In this document: positions 17,683-28,278 of the stretch, piece by piece
Position numbering within the stretch: position 1 is the stretch's first letter
How the letters are laid out: each line of letters starts with the position of its first letter
Origin: Limnohabitans sp. MMS-10A-192
Lineage (GTDB): Bacteria > Pseudomonadota > Gammaproteobacteria > Burkholderiales > Burkholderiaceae_C
Length of the DNA: 64,000 nt
Reading direction: 5' to 3'
Assembly (NCBI RefSeq): GCF_003063335.1
Contig: NZ_NERX01000005.1
Location: 168,585-232,584 of the forward strand
Made by a program: the position numbers and the translations under genes
Notes under the pieces: generated by a model
What the model saw: only the letters and a program-made list of their open reading frames with translations
Told to the model about the DNA's origin: nothing
Database searches by the model: none

Positions 17683-18245
17683 AATTCCTCAGAAAAATCA
17701 CCACGGGCGTGCCGTTCTTCGACACGCGCCACATAACTGGGCTTGCCGCCCCGGAACACGCACACGCACTCGTCGAGCACGGCGATCACCAAAATGGCCG
17801 AGCCGATGACAAAGCTCATTTGTGGAATCCAGATCGGGATCGCCACCATATTGCCCGCGATGTCGTTGAACTCGTAGCTCTCCCAGGTGAAGCGCGCTGC
17901 CCAGTAGCCCAGGTAGCCAATGGCCACGGCGGCCACCGAAAGCGAGATCAACTCCAGCCAGCGGCGCACAGGCGCAGACACCGATTCAAGCACCAGCGTC
18001 ACCCGCACAAAGTCGCCGTTGCGGAAGCTGTAGGCCATGCCCAAAAAGGCCGCCGCCGCACACAGCCAGGCCACGATGTCGTTGACCCAGGACACGCGCC
18101 ACTCGAACACGCGACCGACCGATGCGGCGATCATCAAGACCAAAATGGCCAGCACGCACAGGGCGGCCAGGTTGCCTCCTAAGAGGTACAAACCGTTCAA
18201 AAAGCGCCGACCAAAGCTGGCGCTGGCTGTGCTGCTGGTGCTCAT
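17679..18245 (-). CDS. TRAP transporter small permease subunit (DctQ family), second system
   Basis: A 188-residue membrane protein with four predicted helices and the DctQ-like stretch WRVSWVNDIVAWLCAAAAFLG then FRNGDFVRVTLVLESV. Its start is 6 bases from the dctP stop and its end overlaps dctM. It works as the small membrane component of the sodium-driven uptake system. Confidence 0.9.
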   Translation of the reverse strand: MSTSSTASASFGRRFLNGLYLLGGNLAALCVLAILVLMIAASVGRVFEWRVSWVNDIVAWLCAAAAFLGMAYSFRNGDFVRVTLVLESVSAPVRRWLELISLSVAAVAIGYLGYWAARFTWESYEFNDIAGNMVAIPIWIPQMSFVIGSAILVIAVLDECVCVFRGGKPSYVARVEERHARGDFSEEL

Positions 18246-18251
18246 GCGGGC

Positions 18252-19229
18252 TTATTTCTTGTTGTAGGCATCGACCAAGGCTTTGCCCTCGGCACCAGAT
18301 TTCTCCAGCCATTCCTTGAGCATGGTGTCACCCACTTTGGCCATGTCGGCTTTCAGCTGGGCCGATGGGGCGGTCACGGTCATGCCGTTGGCCTTGAGGG
18401 TGGCCAGCGTCGTGTCGTTGACTTTGCGCGACTCGCTCCAGCCACGGCTTTCAGCGTCGGCGGCGGCCTTCATCACGGCGTCTTGTGTGGGCTTGTCGAG
18501 CGCATCAAAAGCCTTCTTGTTGGCGATCACCGCGTTCTTGGGCAGCCAAGCCTGCACGTCGTAGTAGTACTTGAGGTGTTCGTAGAGCTTGCTGTCCACA
18601 CCGGTCGCGCCCGAGGTCATGGTCGACTCGACCACGCCGGTGGCGAGAGCTTGGGTGAATTCAGCCGCTTGCACGGTCACAGGCTGTGCACCCACCAGTT
18701 CTGCAATGCGTGCAGTGGACGGGCTGTAGGAGCGCCACTTGATGCCCTTGAGGTCGGCGGCGCTGTTGAGCGGCTTCTTGCTGTAAATGCCTTGAGGGGG
18801 CCAGGCCACCGAGTACAGCAGCACCATGCCTTGTTCGGCCAGTTTCTTCTCCATCAGTGGCTTTTGCGCTTTGTAGAGCTTCATGCCTTCGTCGTAGCTG
18901 TCGGCCAAAAAGGGCAGGCCGTCGGCCGCGTAGATGGGCCATTCGTTGCTGAAGTTGGCCAACAAAATCTCACCGGCCTGGGCCTGACCACCTTGCACGG
19001 CGCGCTTGATTTCAGGCGCTTTGAACAGCGAGGCGTTGGCGTGCACCGTGATCTTGAGCTTGCCGCCCGAGGCCTTGTCCACGTCGGTGGCGAACTGAGC
19101 GAGGTTCAGCGAGTGGAAGTTGCTGGCCGGGTAAGCGGCAGGCAGGTCCCATTTGGTTTGGGCCGAGACGAAACCGGAGAGGGCGAGCAAGCCAGCCAGC
19201 AGGCTGAGGTGGAGGGCGCGACGTTTCAT
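18252..19229 (-). CDS. TRAP transporter substrate-binding protein (DctP family), second system
   Basis: A 325-residue periplasmic receptor. The Sec signal peptide MKRRALHLSLLAGLLALSG ends near FVSAQT (about residue 25). Family features include TKWDLPAAYPASNFHSLNL, the ligand-contact region around LLYSVAWPPQGIYSKKPL, and ADLKGIKWRSYSPSTARIAE. The ligand class is not obvious; DctP receptors of this branch bind organic acids. It is the first gene of dctP-dctQ-dctM and is divergent from a MarR-type regulator that probably controls it. Confidence 0.9.
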   Translation of the reverse strand: MKRRALHLSLLAGLLALSGFVSAQTKWDLPAAYPASNFHSLNLAQFATDVDKASGGKLKITVHANASLFKAPEIKRAVQGGQAQAGEILLANFSNEWPIYAADGLPFLADSYDEGMKLYKAQKPLMEKKLAEQGMVLLYSVAWPPQGIYSKKPLNSAADLKGIKWRSYSPSTARIAELVGAQPVTVQAAEFTQALATGVVESTMTSGATGVDSKLYEHLKYYYDVQAWLPKNAVIANKKAFDALDKPTQDAVMKAAADAESRGWSESRKVNDTTLATLKANGMTVTAPSAQLKADMAKVGDTMLKEWLEKSGAEGKALVDAYNKK

Positions 19230-19368
19230 GAAAACTCCTGAGTAGATGGGACCAAGCCAAGAAGCACAGCAAAAGCTGTGCCCGTGATGTGCACGCGGGT
19301 GGTGCGTCGGCTGTTGTTCACTGTAGGCATGTTGCCCCGTGCTTGGGATCGGTGATTTCCCTTAATGT

Positions 19369-19381
19369 CAACAAATTGTTG
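19369..19381. promoter_or_regulatory. Candidate MarR operator between marR-type gene and the TRAP operon
   Basis: CAACAAATTGTTG is a perfect palindrome (6-bp arms around one A) in the divergent intergenic region. AT-rich palindromes of this size are typical MarR-family sites. It is 140 bases upstream of dctP and 58 bases before the regulator start. Confidence 0.5.
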
Positions 19382-19438
19382 GCAAATTGTCATGATGGCG
19401 ACTAGACTTTCCCTCCAGTGCCCAGAAAGCGTGTGCCC

Positions 19439-19972
19439 ATGCCCAGCAAAAATACAGCCCCCAACAAAGCCGCCAACCCCATCGTCTCTTCGGCCCACTT
19501 GGTCTCGCCCGACAGCGCCGAGATGAGCGAGTTCGAGTTCGGCCTGATTGTGGCGGGCAACGCCTTTCACCGCTGGATCATCCACTGCATGGCCGCCGCA
19601 GGCCTGAAAGATTTGACGCCGTTGGATGTGCTGGTGCTGCACCATGTGACGCACCGCGCCCGCGACAAGCGCCTGGCCGACATCTGTTTCATCATGAACA
19701 TCGAAGACACGCATCTGGTGAATTACGCCCTGAAAAAACTGCAAGGTTTGGGCGTGGTGATGTCTCAAAAAAATGGCAAGGATGTGACCTATGCGGCGAC
19801 CGATGAAGGGCGCGCCTATGTGCAGCGCTACCGCGAAATCCGCGAAAGCTGCCTGATCGATGCCCTGAAGGCCGACGATGGCCTGAACCGTGACATTGGC
19901 GAGTTGGCCCGGTTGCTGCGTGTGCTCTCGGGCATGTACGACCAAGCGGCGCGTGCCGCGGCTTCTTTGTGA
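19439..19972 (+). CDS. MarR-type winged-helix transcriptional regulator
   Basis: A 177-residue regulator with a winged helix-turn-helix in the middle (LKDLTPLDVLVLHHVTHRARDKRLADIC and NIEDTHLVNYALKKLQGLGVV) and flanking helices for dimerisation, as in MarR/PecS-like proteins. The ATG at 19439 was chosen over an upstream GTG at 19418. It is divergent from the second TRAP operon, and a palindrome in between is the likely operator, so it probably represses that operon until a carboxylate-type ligand is present. The ligand is not predictable from sequence. Confidence 0.82.
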   Translation: MPSKNTAPNKAANPIVSSAHLVSPDSAEMSEFEFGLIVAGNAFHRWIIHCMAAAGLKDLTPLDVLVLHHVTHRARDKRLADICFIMNIEDTHLVNYALKKLQGLGVVMSQKNGKDVTYAATDEGRAYVQRYREIRESCLIDALKADDGLNRDIGELARLLRVLSGMYDQAARAAASL

Positions 19973-20032
19973 CCTCGGCCTTGATGGATACGGCCATGGG
20001 CAATTTGAAAATTCCATGCACCAGCCAGCCCG

Positions 20033-20237
20033 CTCTTTCTCATCCTGGCTGTCTCTTTGTCATCCTGGCCCCTCTCTTTGTCATACCGGCCCATCTCTTT
20101 GTCATCCCGGCCTTGAGCCGGGATCCAGAGCACACAGCCGACTTTTGCAAAGGGCAGCGGTCAACACTGGATCCCTGGTCTTCGCCCGGGATGACAAAGG
20201 AAAAAGTCAGATGACAAAGAAAAAAGTCGGATGACAA
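20033..20237. repeat. Intergenic repeat: GTCATCC-type hairpin with degenerate flanking copies
   Basis: Three close copies of CTCTTTGTCATnCnGGCC and one more degenerate copy on the left (about 20033-20116) are followed by a GCCGGGATCCAG segment. About 45 bases later comes an inverted counterpart, CTGGATCCC...CCCGGGATGACAAAG, and then two further copies of the GATGACAAAG motif (to about 20237). Together they could fold into a long hairpin. The core CCCGGGATGAC-type palindrome resembles dispersed repeats known in proteobacterial genomes. It fills the 334-base gap before the oxoprolinase gene; no ORF in it looks real. Confidence 0.7.
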
Positions 20238-20306
20238 ACACGCGCACGCCAACGATGTTTTAACTTCATTGGATCGGATCAATTTATTCTGATTGTTGAG
20301 TGACTT

Positions 20307-23300
20307 ATGACAGAACCTATCCTCACACCCGCATGCAAAAACCGTTGGCAATTCTGGATTGACCGGGGCGGCACCTTCACCGACGTGGTCGGCAAGCGGC
20401 CCGACGGCACTTTGGTCACGCACAAGCTGCTCTCTGAAAACCCCGAGCAGTACCGTGATGCGGCGGTGGCTGGCATTCGCCATTTGCTGGGCCTCCAAGC
20501 TGGCGAGCCGGTCACGCCCGAACTGGTCGAGTGCGTGAAGATGGGCACCACGGTGGCCACCAACGCGCTGCTGGAGCGCAAGGGCGAGGCGACGCTACTG
20601 GTCACCACGCAGGGCTTTGGCGATGCGCTGCGCATCGCCTACCAAAACCGTCCGCGTTTGTTTGACCGTCAGATTGTTTTGCCCGAGTTGCTCTACAGCG
20701 CGGTGGTGGAGGCACAGGAGCGCGTGACGGTGGACGGCGAAGTGTTGCAGCCGCTTGATGAGGCGCATTTGCGCACCCAATTGAAGCATTCGCACCAGCA
20801 AGGTGTGCGCTCGGTGGCCATCGTGTTCATGCACGGCTGGCGGCACACGGCGCATGAGCTGGCCGCTGCGCGCCTGGCGCGTGAGGAGGGTTTCACGCAG
20901 GTCAGCACCTCGCACCAGACCAGCCCGATGATGAAGCTGGTCAGTCGGGGTGACACCACGGTGGTGGATGCGTATTTGTCACCGATTTTGGGGCGCTATG
21001 TGAACCAGGTGGCCAGCGAGATGCCGGGTGTGAAGCTGATGTTCATGCAGTCTTCGGGTGGTCTCACGGACGCGCAGGTGTTTGCGGGCAAGGACGCGAT
21101 TTTGAGCGGCCCGGCGGGCGGCATTGTGGGCATGGCCCGCACGGCGCAGCTGGCGGGGCACGACAAGGTGATTGGCTTTGACATGGGTGGCACGTCCACC
21201 GATGTGTCGCACTTTGCCGGGCAGTTCGAGCGCGAGTTTGAAACGCAAGTGGCGGGGGTGCGCATGCGCGCGCCGATGATGAGCATCCACACGGTGGCCG
21301 CAGGTGGCGGGTCTTTGCTGGCCTATGACGGTGCGCGCTTTCGGGTGGGGCCACAAAGCGCGGGGGCCAACCCGGGGCCCGCCAGCTACCGCCGAGGTGG
21401 GCCGCTGGCCGTGACCGATGCGAACGTGATGGTGGGCAAGGTGCAGCCCAGGTTTTTCCCTTCGGTGTTCGGCCCCGAGGCGAACCAGCCGTTGGACGCT
21501 GAGGTGGTGCGCGGGCATTTTGATCAGCTGGCCGCACAAACCGGGCGAGCGGCCGAAGACGTGGCGCATGGCTTCATCCAGATCGCGGTGCAACAGATGG
21601 CCAACGCGATCAAGAAAATCTCGGTGGCGCGGGGTTACGACGTGACGCGTTACACCCTGCAGTGCTTTGGTGGCGCGGGCGGGCAGCACGCTTGTCTGGT
21701 GGCCGATGCCCTGGGCATGTCGCAGGTGCTGGTGCACCCGCTGGCGGGTGTCTTGTCGGCTTACGGCATGGGCCTGGCCGACCAGAACGTGATGCGCGAA
21801 GAATCCATTGAGCGGCGTCTGGACGCTGCGGCCATGCCCTTCATGGCCGAGCGCCTGCAGGCTTTGGGCGAGACCTCGCGCCAAGCCTTGCTGGCGCAAA
21901 TGGGCGTGGATGTCGGAGGTGCCGACCGCATCGAGCTGCGCCAACGCGCGCATTTGCGCTACGAAGGCACCGACTCGGCGCTGGTCGTGCCATGGGGTGA
22001 TCAAGCCCAGTTGGTGGCCGGGTTTGAGGCGGCGTACCGTCAGCGCTTTGCCTTTTTGATGCAGGGCAAAGCCTTGGTGGTCGAGGCCGTGTCGGTCGAG
22101 GCGGTGCTGCCCGGCGATGCCCCCGAAGAGGCGGTGCTGGCCGTGCACCCGCAACGCGATGTGCCGCGCCGCGATACGGTGCAGGTGTACGCCGCCAACG
22201 CGCAAGGCGTGGCCAAGTGGCAGGGTGCCGCGCTGGTGGTGCGAGAAGACATGCGCCCCGGCGACGTGATCGACGGCCCCGCCATCATTGCCGAGAAAAA
22301 TGCCACCACCGTGGTGGAAGCCGGTTGGCAAGCGCGCCTCACGGCTCTGGACCATTTGCTGCTGGTGCGCGTGCAAGCGCGGGCAGTGCAACACGCCGCA
22401 GGCACGCAGGCCGACCCGGTGCTGCTGGAGGTGTTCAACAACCTGTTCATGAACATCGCCGAGCAAATGGGGCTGCAGCTGCAAAACACGGCTTACTCGG
22501 TCAACATCAAAGAGCGGCTGGACTTTTCGTGTGCGCTGTTCAGCGCCGAGGGGCATTTGATCGCCAACGCACCGCACATGCCGGTGCATTTGGGCTCCAT
22601 GGGCGAGAGCATCCAGACCGTCATTCACGAGAACAAGGGCCGTATGCAGCCGGGCGATGTGTTTGTGCTGAACGACCCGTACCACGGCGGCACGCATTTG
22701 CCCGACATCACCGTGATCACGCCGGTGTATCTGGAAGGCCATGCCGAGCCGGTGTTTTACGTGGGCTCACGCGGGCACCACGCCGATGTGGGCGGTTTGA
22801 CGCCGGGCTCCATGCCGCCGTTTTCCACGCGCATCGAAGAAGAGGGTGTGCAGATCGACAACTTCAAATTGGTCGATGCGGGTCACCTGCGCGAGGCCGA
22901 GATGGTGGCGCTGCTGCAAAGCGGTGAATACCCCTCGCGCAACCCGCAGCAGAACATGGCCGATTTGAAGGCACAAATTGCCGCCAACGAAAAAGGCGTG
23001 CAGGAGCTGCGCCGCATGGTGGAGCAGTTTGGTCTGGATGTGGTGCAGGCCTACATGCGCCATGTGCAAGACAACGCCGAAGAATCGGTGCGCCGCGTCA
23101 TCACACGCCTCAAAGATGGGCAATTCACTTTGCCGCTCGACAACGGGGCGCAGATCCAGGTGGCGGTGCGTGTGAATGCGCAAGATCGCACGGCCGAGAT
23201 CGATTTCACGGGCACCAGCGCTCAGTTGCCCAACAACTTCAACGCGCCCCGTGCCGTGTGCATGGCCGCTGTGCTCTACGTGTTCCGCAGCTTGGTGGAT

Positions 23301-23969
23301 GACGACATCCCGCTGAACGCGGGTTGCTTGAAACCGCTCAAGGTCATCATTCCAAAGGGCTCCATGCTCAACCCCAACCCACCCGCTTCGGTGGTGGCGG
23401 GCAATGTGGAAACCTCGACCTGCATCACCAATGCGCTGTTTGGCGCATTGGGTGTGATGGCGGGCAGCCAGCCGACCATGAACAACTTCACCTTCGGCAA
23501 TGCCCGCGTGCAGTATTACGAAACCATTTCGGGCGGCAGTGGGGCGGGGGGCCGCTATGACGCGCAAGGCCAGCTGGTGGGCGGTTTTGACGGCACCTCG
23601 GTGGTGCAAACCCACATGACCAATTCACGCCTCACGGACCCCGAGGTGCTGGAGTTCCGCTTTCCGGTGCGGCTGGAAAGTTACGCGATCCGCCAGGGCT
23701 CAGGCGGCGCGGGGCGCTGGCACGGTGGCGATGGCGGCGTGCGGAGTATGCGTTTTCTGGAGCCGATGACGGCGGGCATTTTGTCCAACGGGCGCATCCA
23801 TCCGGCCTTTGGCATGGCGGGTGGGCACAGTGGCCTGCCGGGCATCAACCGCGTGGTTCGCGCCGATGGCAGCGTGCAAGAGCTGGGTCACATTGGCCAA
23901 GTGGAGATGCAGGCGGGCGATGTGTTTGAGATCCACACACCGGGTGGCGGGGGATTTGGCGCCGTTTGA
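20307..23969 (+). CDS. 5-oxoprolinase / hydantoinase, fused HyuA-HyuB type
   Basis: A 1220-residue cytoplasmic protein. Residues 1 to about 700 are the hydantoinase A/oxoprolinase half, with an actin-like ATPase fold ([40 protein letters not shown]). About 710 to the end is the hydantoinase B half ([37 protein letters not shown]). The single-chain fusion matches the ATP-dependent 5-oxoprolinases that open pyroglutamate to glutamate, rather than the separate HyuA and HyuB chains of N-methylhydantoinases or acetone carboxylase. Substrate assignment remains inferred. It stands alone, with a repeat upstream and a convergent gene downstream. Confidence 0.88.
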   Translation: MTEPILTPACKNRWQFWIDRGGTFTDVVGKRPDGTLVTHKLLSENPEQYRDAAVAGIRHLLGLQAGEPVTPELVECVKMGTTVATNALLERKGEATLLVTTQGFGDALRIAYQNRPRLFDRQIVLPELLYSAVVEAQERVTVDGEVLQPLDEAHLRTQLKHSHQQGVRSVAIVFMHGWRHTAHELAAARLAREEGFTQVSTSHQTSPMMKLVSRGDTTVVDAYLSPILGRYVNQVASEMPGVKLMFMQSSGGLTDAQVFAGKDAILSGPAGGIVGMARTAQLAGHDKVIGFDMGGTSTDVSHFAGQFEREFETQVAGVRMRAPMMSIHTVAAGGGSLLAYDGARFRVGPQSAGANPGPASYRRGGPLAVTDANVMVGKVQPRFFPSVFGPEANQPLDAEVVRGHFDQLAAQTGRAAEDVAHGFIQIAVQQMANAIKKISVARGYDVTRYTLQCFGGAGGQHACLVADALGMSQVLVHPLAGVLSAYGMGLADQNVMREESIERRLDAAAMPFMAERLQALGETSRQALLAQMGVDVGGADRIELRQRAHLRYEGTDSALVVPWGDQAQLVAGFEAAYRQRFAFLMQGKALVVEAVSVEAVLPGDAPEEAVLAVHPQRDVPRRDTVQVYAANAQGVAKWQGAALVVREDMRPGDVIDGPAIIAEKNATTVVEAGWQARLTALDHLLLVRVQARAVQHAAGTQADPVLLEVFNNLFMNIAEQMGLQLQNTAYSVNIKERLDFSCALFSAEGHLIANAPHMPVHLGSMGESIQTVIHENKGRMQPGDVFVLNDPYHGGTHLPDITVITPVYLEGHAEPVFYVGSRGHHADVGGLTPGSMPPFSTRIEEEGVQIDNFKLVDAGHLREAEMVALLQSGEYPSRNPQQNMADLKAQIAANEKGVQELRRMVEQFGLDVVQAYMRHVQDNAEESVRRVITRLKDGQFTLPLDNGAQIQVAVRVNAQDRTAEIDFTGTSAQLPNNFNAPRAVCMAAVLYVFRSLVDDDIPLNAGCLKPLKVIIPKGSMLNPNPPASVVAGNVETSTCITNALFGALGVMAGSQPTMNNFTFGNARVQYYETISGGSGAGGRYDAQGQLVGGFDGTSVVQTHMTNSRLTDPEVLEFRFPVRLESYAIRQGSGGAGRWHGGDGGVRSMRFLEPMTAGILSNGRIHPAFGMAGGHSGLPGINRVVRADGSVQELGHIGQVEMQAGDVFEIHTPGGGGFGAV

Positions 23970-24028
23970 CGGGTGCCCTCCGGTGTCGACTTCAACAGCA
24001 GGCCACCGCGGGTGTGGCAGCAAGCCAT

Positions 24029-24346
24029 TTATTGGGGCTTGGGTGTCGTAGTGGCTGGCGCTGAGGTTGGTGCTGAAGGCGTGTACAACTGGCCCTGTAC
24101 CCTCAGCCCTTGCGCAGACAAACTGTCTGCTTTTTTGGGGCCGATGCCCTTGATGCGCTGCATGACATCTGCCCAATCTGTGAACGCGCCTTTTTGACGC
24201 TCATTGAGCACTTGTCGTGTCAGGCTTGGACCCACGCCTTGGAGACCGTCCAGGTCAATTTCTGAGGCTTGGTTCAGTTCGATCTGTGCCCAGCCAAGTC
24301 CGGCAAACAAACCGGTCACCAGCACGGCAGTTATTTTTGGGATCAT
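24029..24346 (-). CDS. ComEA-like helix-hairpin-helix DNA-binding protein
   Basis: A 105-residue exported protein. A signal peptide (MIPKITAVLVTGLFAGLGWA) leads to a ComEA-type tandem helix-hairpin-helix: IELNQASEIDLDGLQGVGPSL and MQRIKGIGPKKADSLS. The tail is Pro/Thr/Ala-rich. ComEA-type proteins bind incoming DNA in the periplasm during transformation, though many short HhH proteins of this kind are of untested function. The ATG at 24346 follows GGAGGGG. It is convergent with the oxoprolinase gene and stands apart from other competence genes. Confidence 0.85.
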   Translation of the reverse strand: MIPKITAVLVTGLFAGLGWAQIELNQASEIDLDGLQGVGPSLTRQVLNERQKGAFTDWADVMQRIKGIGPKKADSLSAQGLRVQGQLYTPSAPTSAPATTTPKPQ

Positions 24347-24470
24347 GCGATGCCCCTCCCCTGTACTGGTGAACCAGTTGTTTGCAAGACAGGGCAATTT
24401 TCTGGCCTGGGCGTGAGCGGGTAAAGTTTTTGGAAAGCTCGCTTGAAACAAAATGTTACAAGCGGTGGTC

Positions 24471-25625
24471 TCAAAGTTCTTCGACGCGTCGCGGCGGGTA
24501 GCTGTCCCAAGCCTGGCAACCGGGGCAATGCCAGAAATGCTCTTTGGCTTCAAAGCCACAGGCCGCACAGCGGTAACGGGCCAAGGGACGCGTGGCTTGC
24601 TCCAATGCTTTTTGAACGGGCGCAGGCAGGGGGTCTGGCTGCGCTTGCCCATTGAGCCAACGCGAGGCTGCCATCAAGGATGCGTGCTTTTGCAAATGGT
24701 CCAGGTACCGTTGATGCGATGCCGCTTGACCGGATGGTTCTGCAGTTTCCAAGCTGGCCATGGCTTCGAGCACATCGATGCAAGGTTGTTTGGCGTAATG
24801 CGCCTCCAGAACATGGAATGCGGTCGCGCTCAAATGGGCCGCTTGGGCGGCTTTGGCCAAGCTGCTGGCTGCCAGGGGGGCCGAGGCATCTGTTTTCTCA
24901 AACAGCGTCTTCAGTGTTTCAAAAGCAGCATGGCTCTGGCCTTGGGCCAGTTGCAGTTGGCCCAACAAAATCCGTGGACGGGGTGCGTCGGGTGAATCGA
25001 TGATGGCGCCTTGCAGCAGTTGCAGGGCTTTGGCTGAGTCGCCTTGCTGTACAGCCTCCCTTGCCAGCTCGCATTGGTAGTGCGCCATGCGCACGCTGAA
25101 GTTGGCTTCCCCTGATTTTTCAAGCAGTTGTGCCACCAGCGTGGCTTCGGGCCACTCGCGTGAACGTTCGTAAATGGCCAAGCGAGCCAGACGGGCTTGA
25201 CCTTCATACGTTGTTCCCTCGAGTTTGCGCAAAGCTTCTTCGGCCCGATCGAGCAGACCGGCTTTCAGGTAATCGAGTGCCAAACCGTGTTGTGCGCGCT
25301 GGCGATCGGCGTTGCTCAAGTCGGCACGAGACAGCAGGTGTTCGTGCACGCGCACGGCACGGTCGTACTCGCCGCGACGGCGAAACAAGTTGCCCAGGGC
25401 GAAGTGCAATTCCGAGGTGTCGGGGTCGTTCTGGACGGCTTCGATGAAGGCGTCGATGGCCTGGTCCTGCTGCTCATTGAGCAGGTAATTGAGGCCCTTG
25501 AAATAGGCGCGCGGTGCTTGGCGGTTGGCGATGCGCAGCTGGCGCAGGTCCAGGCGCGAAGCCAGCCAGCCCAGGCCAAAAGCCATGGGCAAGCCCAGCA
25601 AAATCCAGGTCAGGTCAAGTTCCAT
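24471..25625 (-). CDS. lapB: Lipopolysaccharide assembly protein LapB (TPR protein)
   Basis: A 384-residue protein anchored by one N-terminal helix (LTWILLGLPMAFGLGWLASR). It continues with TPR repeats (AYFKGLNYLLNEQQDQAIDAF, LHFALGNLFRRRGEYDRAV and others) and ends in a rubredoxin-like metal site with two Cys-x2-Cys pairs (CAACGFEAKEHFWHCPGC). In E. coli LapB/YciM recruits FtsH to degrade LpxC and so balances lipid A synthesis. It overlaps lapA by 11 bases and starts at the ATG at 25625, giving the normal family length. Confidence 0.92.
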   Translation of the reverse strand: MELDLTWILLGLPMAFGLGWLASRLDLRQLRIANRQAPRAYFKGLNYLLNEQQDQAIDAFIEAVQNDPDTSELHFALGNLFRRRGEYDRAVRVHEHLLSRADLSNADRQRAQHGLALDYLKAGLLDRAEEALRKLEGTTYEGQARLARLAIYERSREWPEATLVAQLLEKSGEANFSVRMAHYQCELAREAVQQGDSAKALQLLQGAIIDSPDAPRPRILLGQLQLAQGQSHAAFETLKTLFEKTDASAPLAASSLAKAAQAAHLSATAFHVLEAHYAKQPCIDVLEAMASLETAEPSGQAASHQRYLDHLQKHASLMAASRWLNGQAQPDPLPAPVQKALEQATRPLARYRCAACGFEAKEHFWHCPGCQAWDSYPPRRVEEL

Positions 25626-25902
25626 GCGGTGTCTCGGGCGAAGGTGTTGCTTCAGGGCTTGTCTTGGTATTTTGTTGGGCCGCCTGGCGGTGGCGCCACC
25701 AGCGAGGCACCATGCCCAGCACGCCAATCACCACGCCCAGAGCGAACGCTGACAGCACCACCAACACGGTGGGGGCTTGCCAAGAGGTGCCAAAAAAGAA
25801 ATTGACACGCGTTTCTTGCTGGTTGTTCAGCGCGAATGCAAAGAGGGTGAAAAAAACCGCTGCTTTCAGCAGCCACTGAAGCAGGCGAAGCAGACGTTTC
25901 AT
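25615..25902 (-). CDS. lapA: LapA family inner-membrane protein
   Basis: A 95-residue protein with two hydrophobic helices (LLKAAVFFTLFAFALNN and VLVVLSAFALGVVIGVLGMV) around a short periplasmic turn, then a basic cytoplasmic tail. This is the DUF1049/LapA layout. It is expressed just upstream of lapB, which it overlaps, and acts with it in lipopolysaccharide assembly at the inner membrane. The ihfB gene lies 77 bases upstream on the same strand, giving the conserved order rpsA-ihfB-lapA-lapB. Confidence 0.88.
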   Translation of the reverse strand: MKRLLRLLQWLLKAAVFFTLFAFALNNQQETRVNFFFGTSWQAPTVLVVLSAFALGVVIGVLGMVPRWWRHRQAAQQNTKTSPEATPSPETPHGT

Positions 25903-25979
25903 GGGGAACCTCGGGAAGCTGCAAACATTCTAATGGGCCTCAAGACCGGCATGTTTGCGTGTGTGCGGTGCTTGACCGA

Positions 25980-26291
25980 TCAGGTTTTGTTCTTGGCGGT
26001 AGCCGCAGCAGTGCCGGCATCTACAGCCTCACGCAAGGCTTTGCCGGGTTTGAAATGGGGCACCCGTTTTTCAGGGATCTCAACGCTTTCGCCCGAGCGC
26101 GGATTGCGACCGATGCGGGGTGGGCGGCGGTTGATCGAAAAGCTGCCAAAGCCGCGAATTTCGATGCGGTGCCCGCGCACCAAGGCATCGCTCATGGCAT
26201 CCAGCACCGTTTTGACGGCCAGTTCGGCGTCACGGTGGGTCAACTGCGCGTAGCGCGCGGCCAATTCTTCAACCAGATCAGAGCGTGTCAT
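25980..26291 (-). CDS. ihfB: Integration host factor subunit beta
   Basis: A 103-residue DNA-bending protein of the HU/IHF family. It has the IHF-beta start [10 protein letters not shown], the core [22 protein letters not shown] and the beta-arm tip [13 protein letters not shown] bends DNA at specific sites in replication, transcription and phage recombination. It lies downstream of rpsA behind a strong terminator, so it needs its own promoter or read-through. Confidence 0.95.
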   Translation of the reverse strand: MTRSDLVEELAARYAQLTHRDAELAVKTVLDAMSDALVRGHRIEIRGFGSFSINRRPPRIGRNPRSGESVEIPEKRVPHFKPGKALREAVDAGTAAATAKNKT

Positions 26292-26326
26292 GGAGTTCTT
26301 CTTATTTTCAAGTCATCTGCAGAGGT

Positions 26327-26363
26327 CTGAAAAAAGCCTGCCCCCATCACAGGGGCAGGCTTT
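26327..26363 (-). terminator. Rho-independent terminator of rpsA
   Basis: A perfect 12-bp stem (AAAGCCTGCCCC / GGGGCAGGCTTT, 26333-26363) with a 7-base loop is followed on the minus strand by TTTTTTC. It lies 33 bases after the rpsA stop and before ihfB. Confidence 0.92.
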
Positions 26364-26396
26364 ACAGACAGCAGCTGTCTTTCAGTTCAACAACGA

Positions 26397-28076
<1,680 letters not shown>

Positions 28077-28235
28077 GTGATTTCCTCATCCACCAACAGG
28101 ACTGACGAACGCGGTATGCGTCGTTTCCAGGAGCTGCAGTGGCGATTGGTTTGCGGTGTGAACCGCGGTTGGTTAGCAAAATCCACGCTGCCGATGTGCA
28201 AGCTGCACGAGAGGAGCGGCGTGGAACCTGAAAAT

Positions 28236-28256
28236 CAGCCCGCGTTCAGCGGGCTG
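28236..28256 (-). terminator. Possible weak terminator after aroA-cmk
   Basis: CAGCCCGC and GCGGGCTG pair perfectly around GTTCA, followed on the minus strand by ATTTTC. The T-tract is weak, so it may be an attenuator or a pause site upstream of rpsA. Confidence 0.45.
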
Positions 28257-28278
28257 TTGGCGGGTGTACGGCGCAAAG

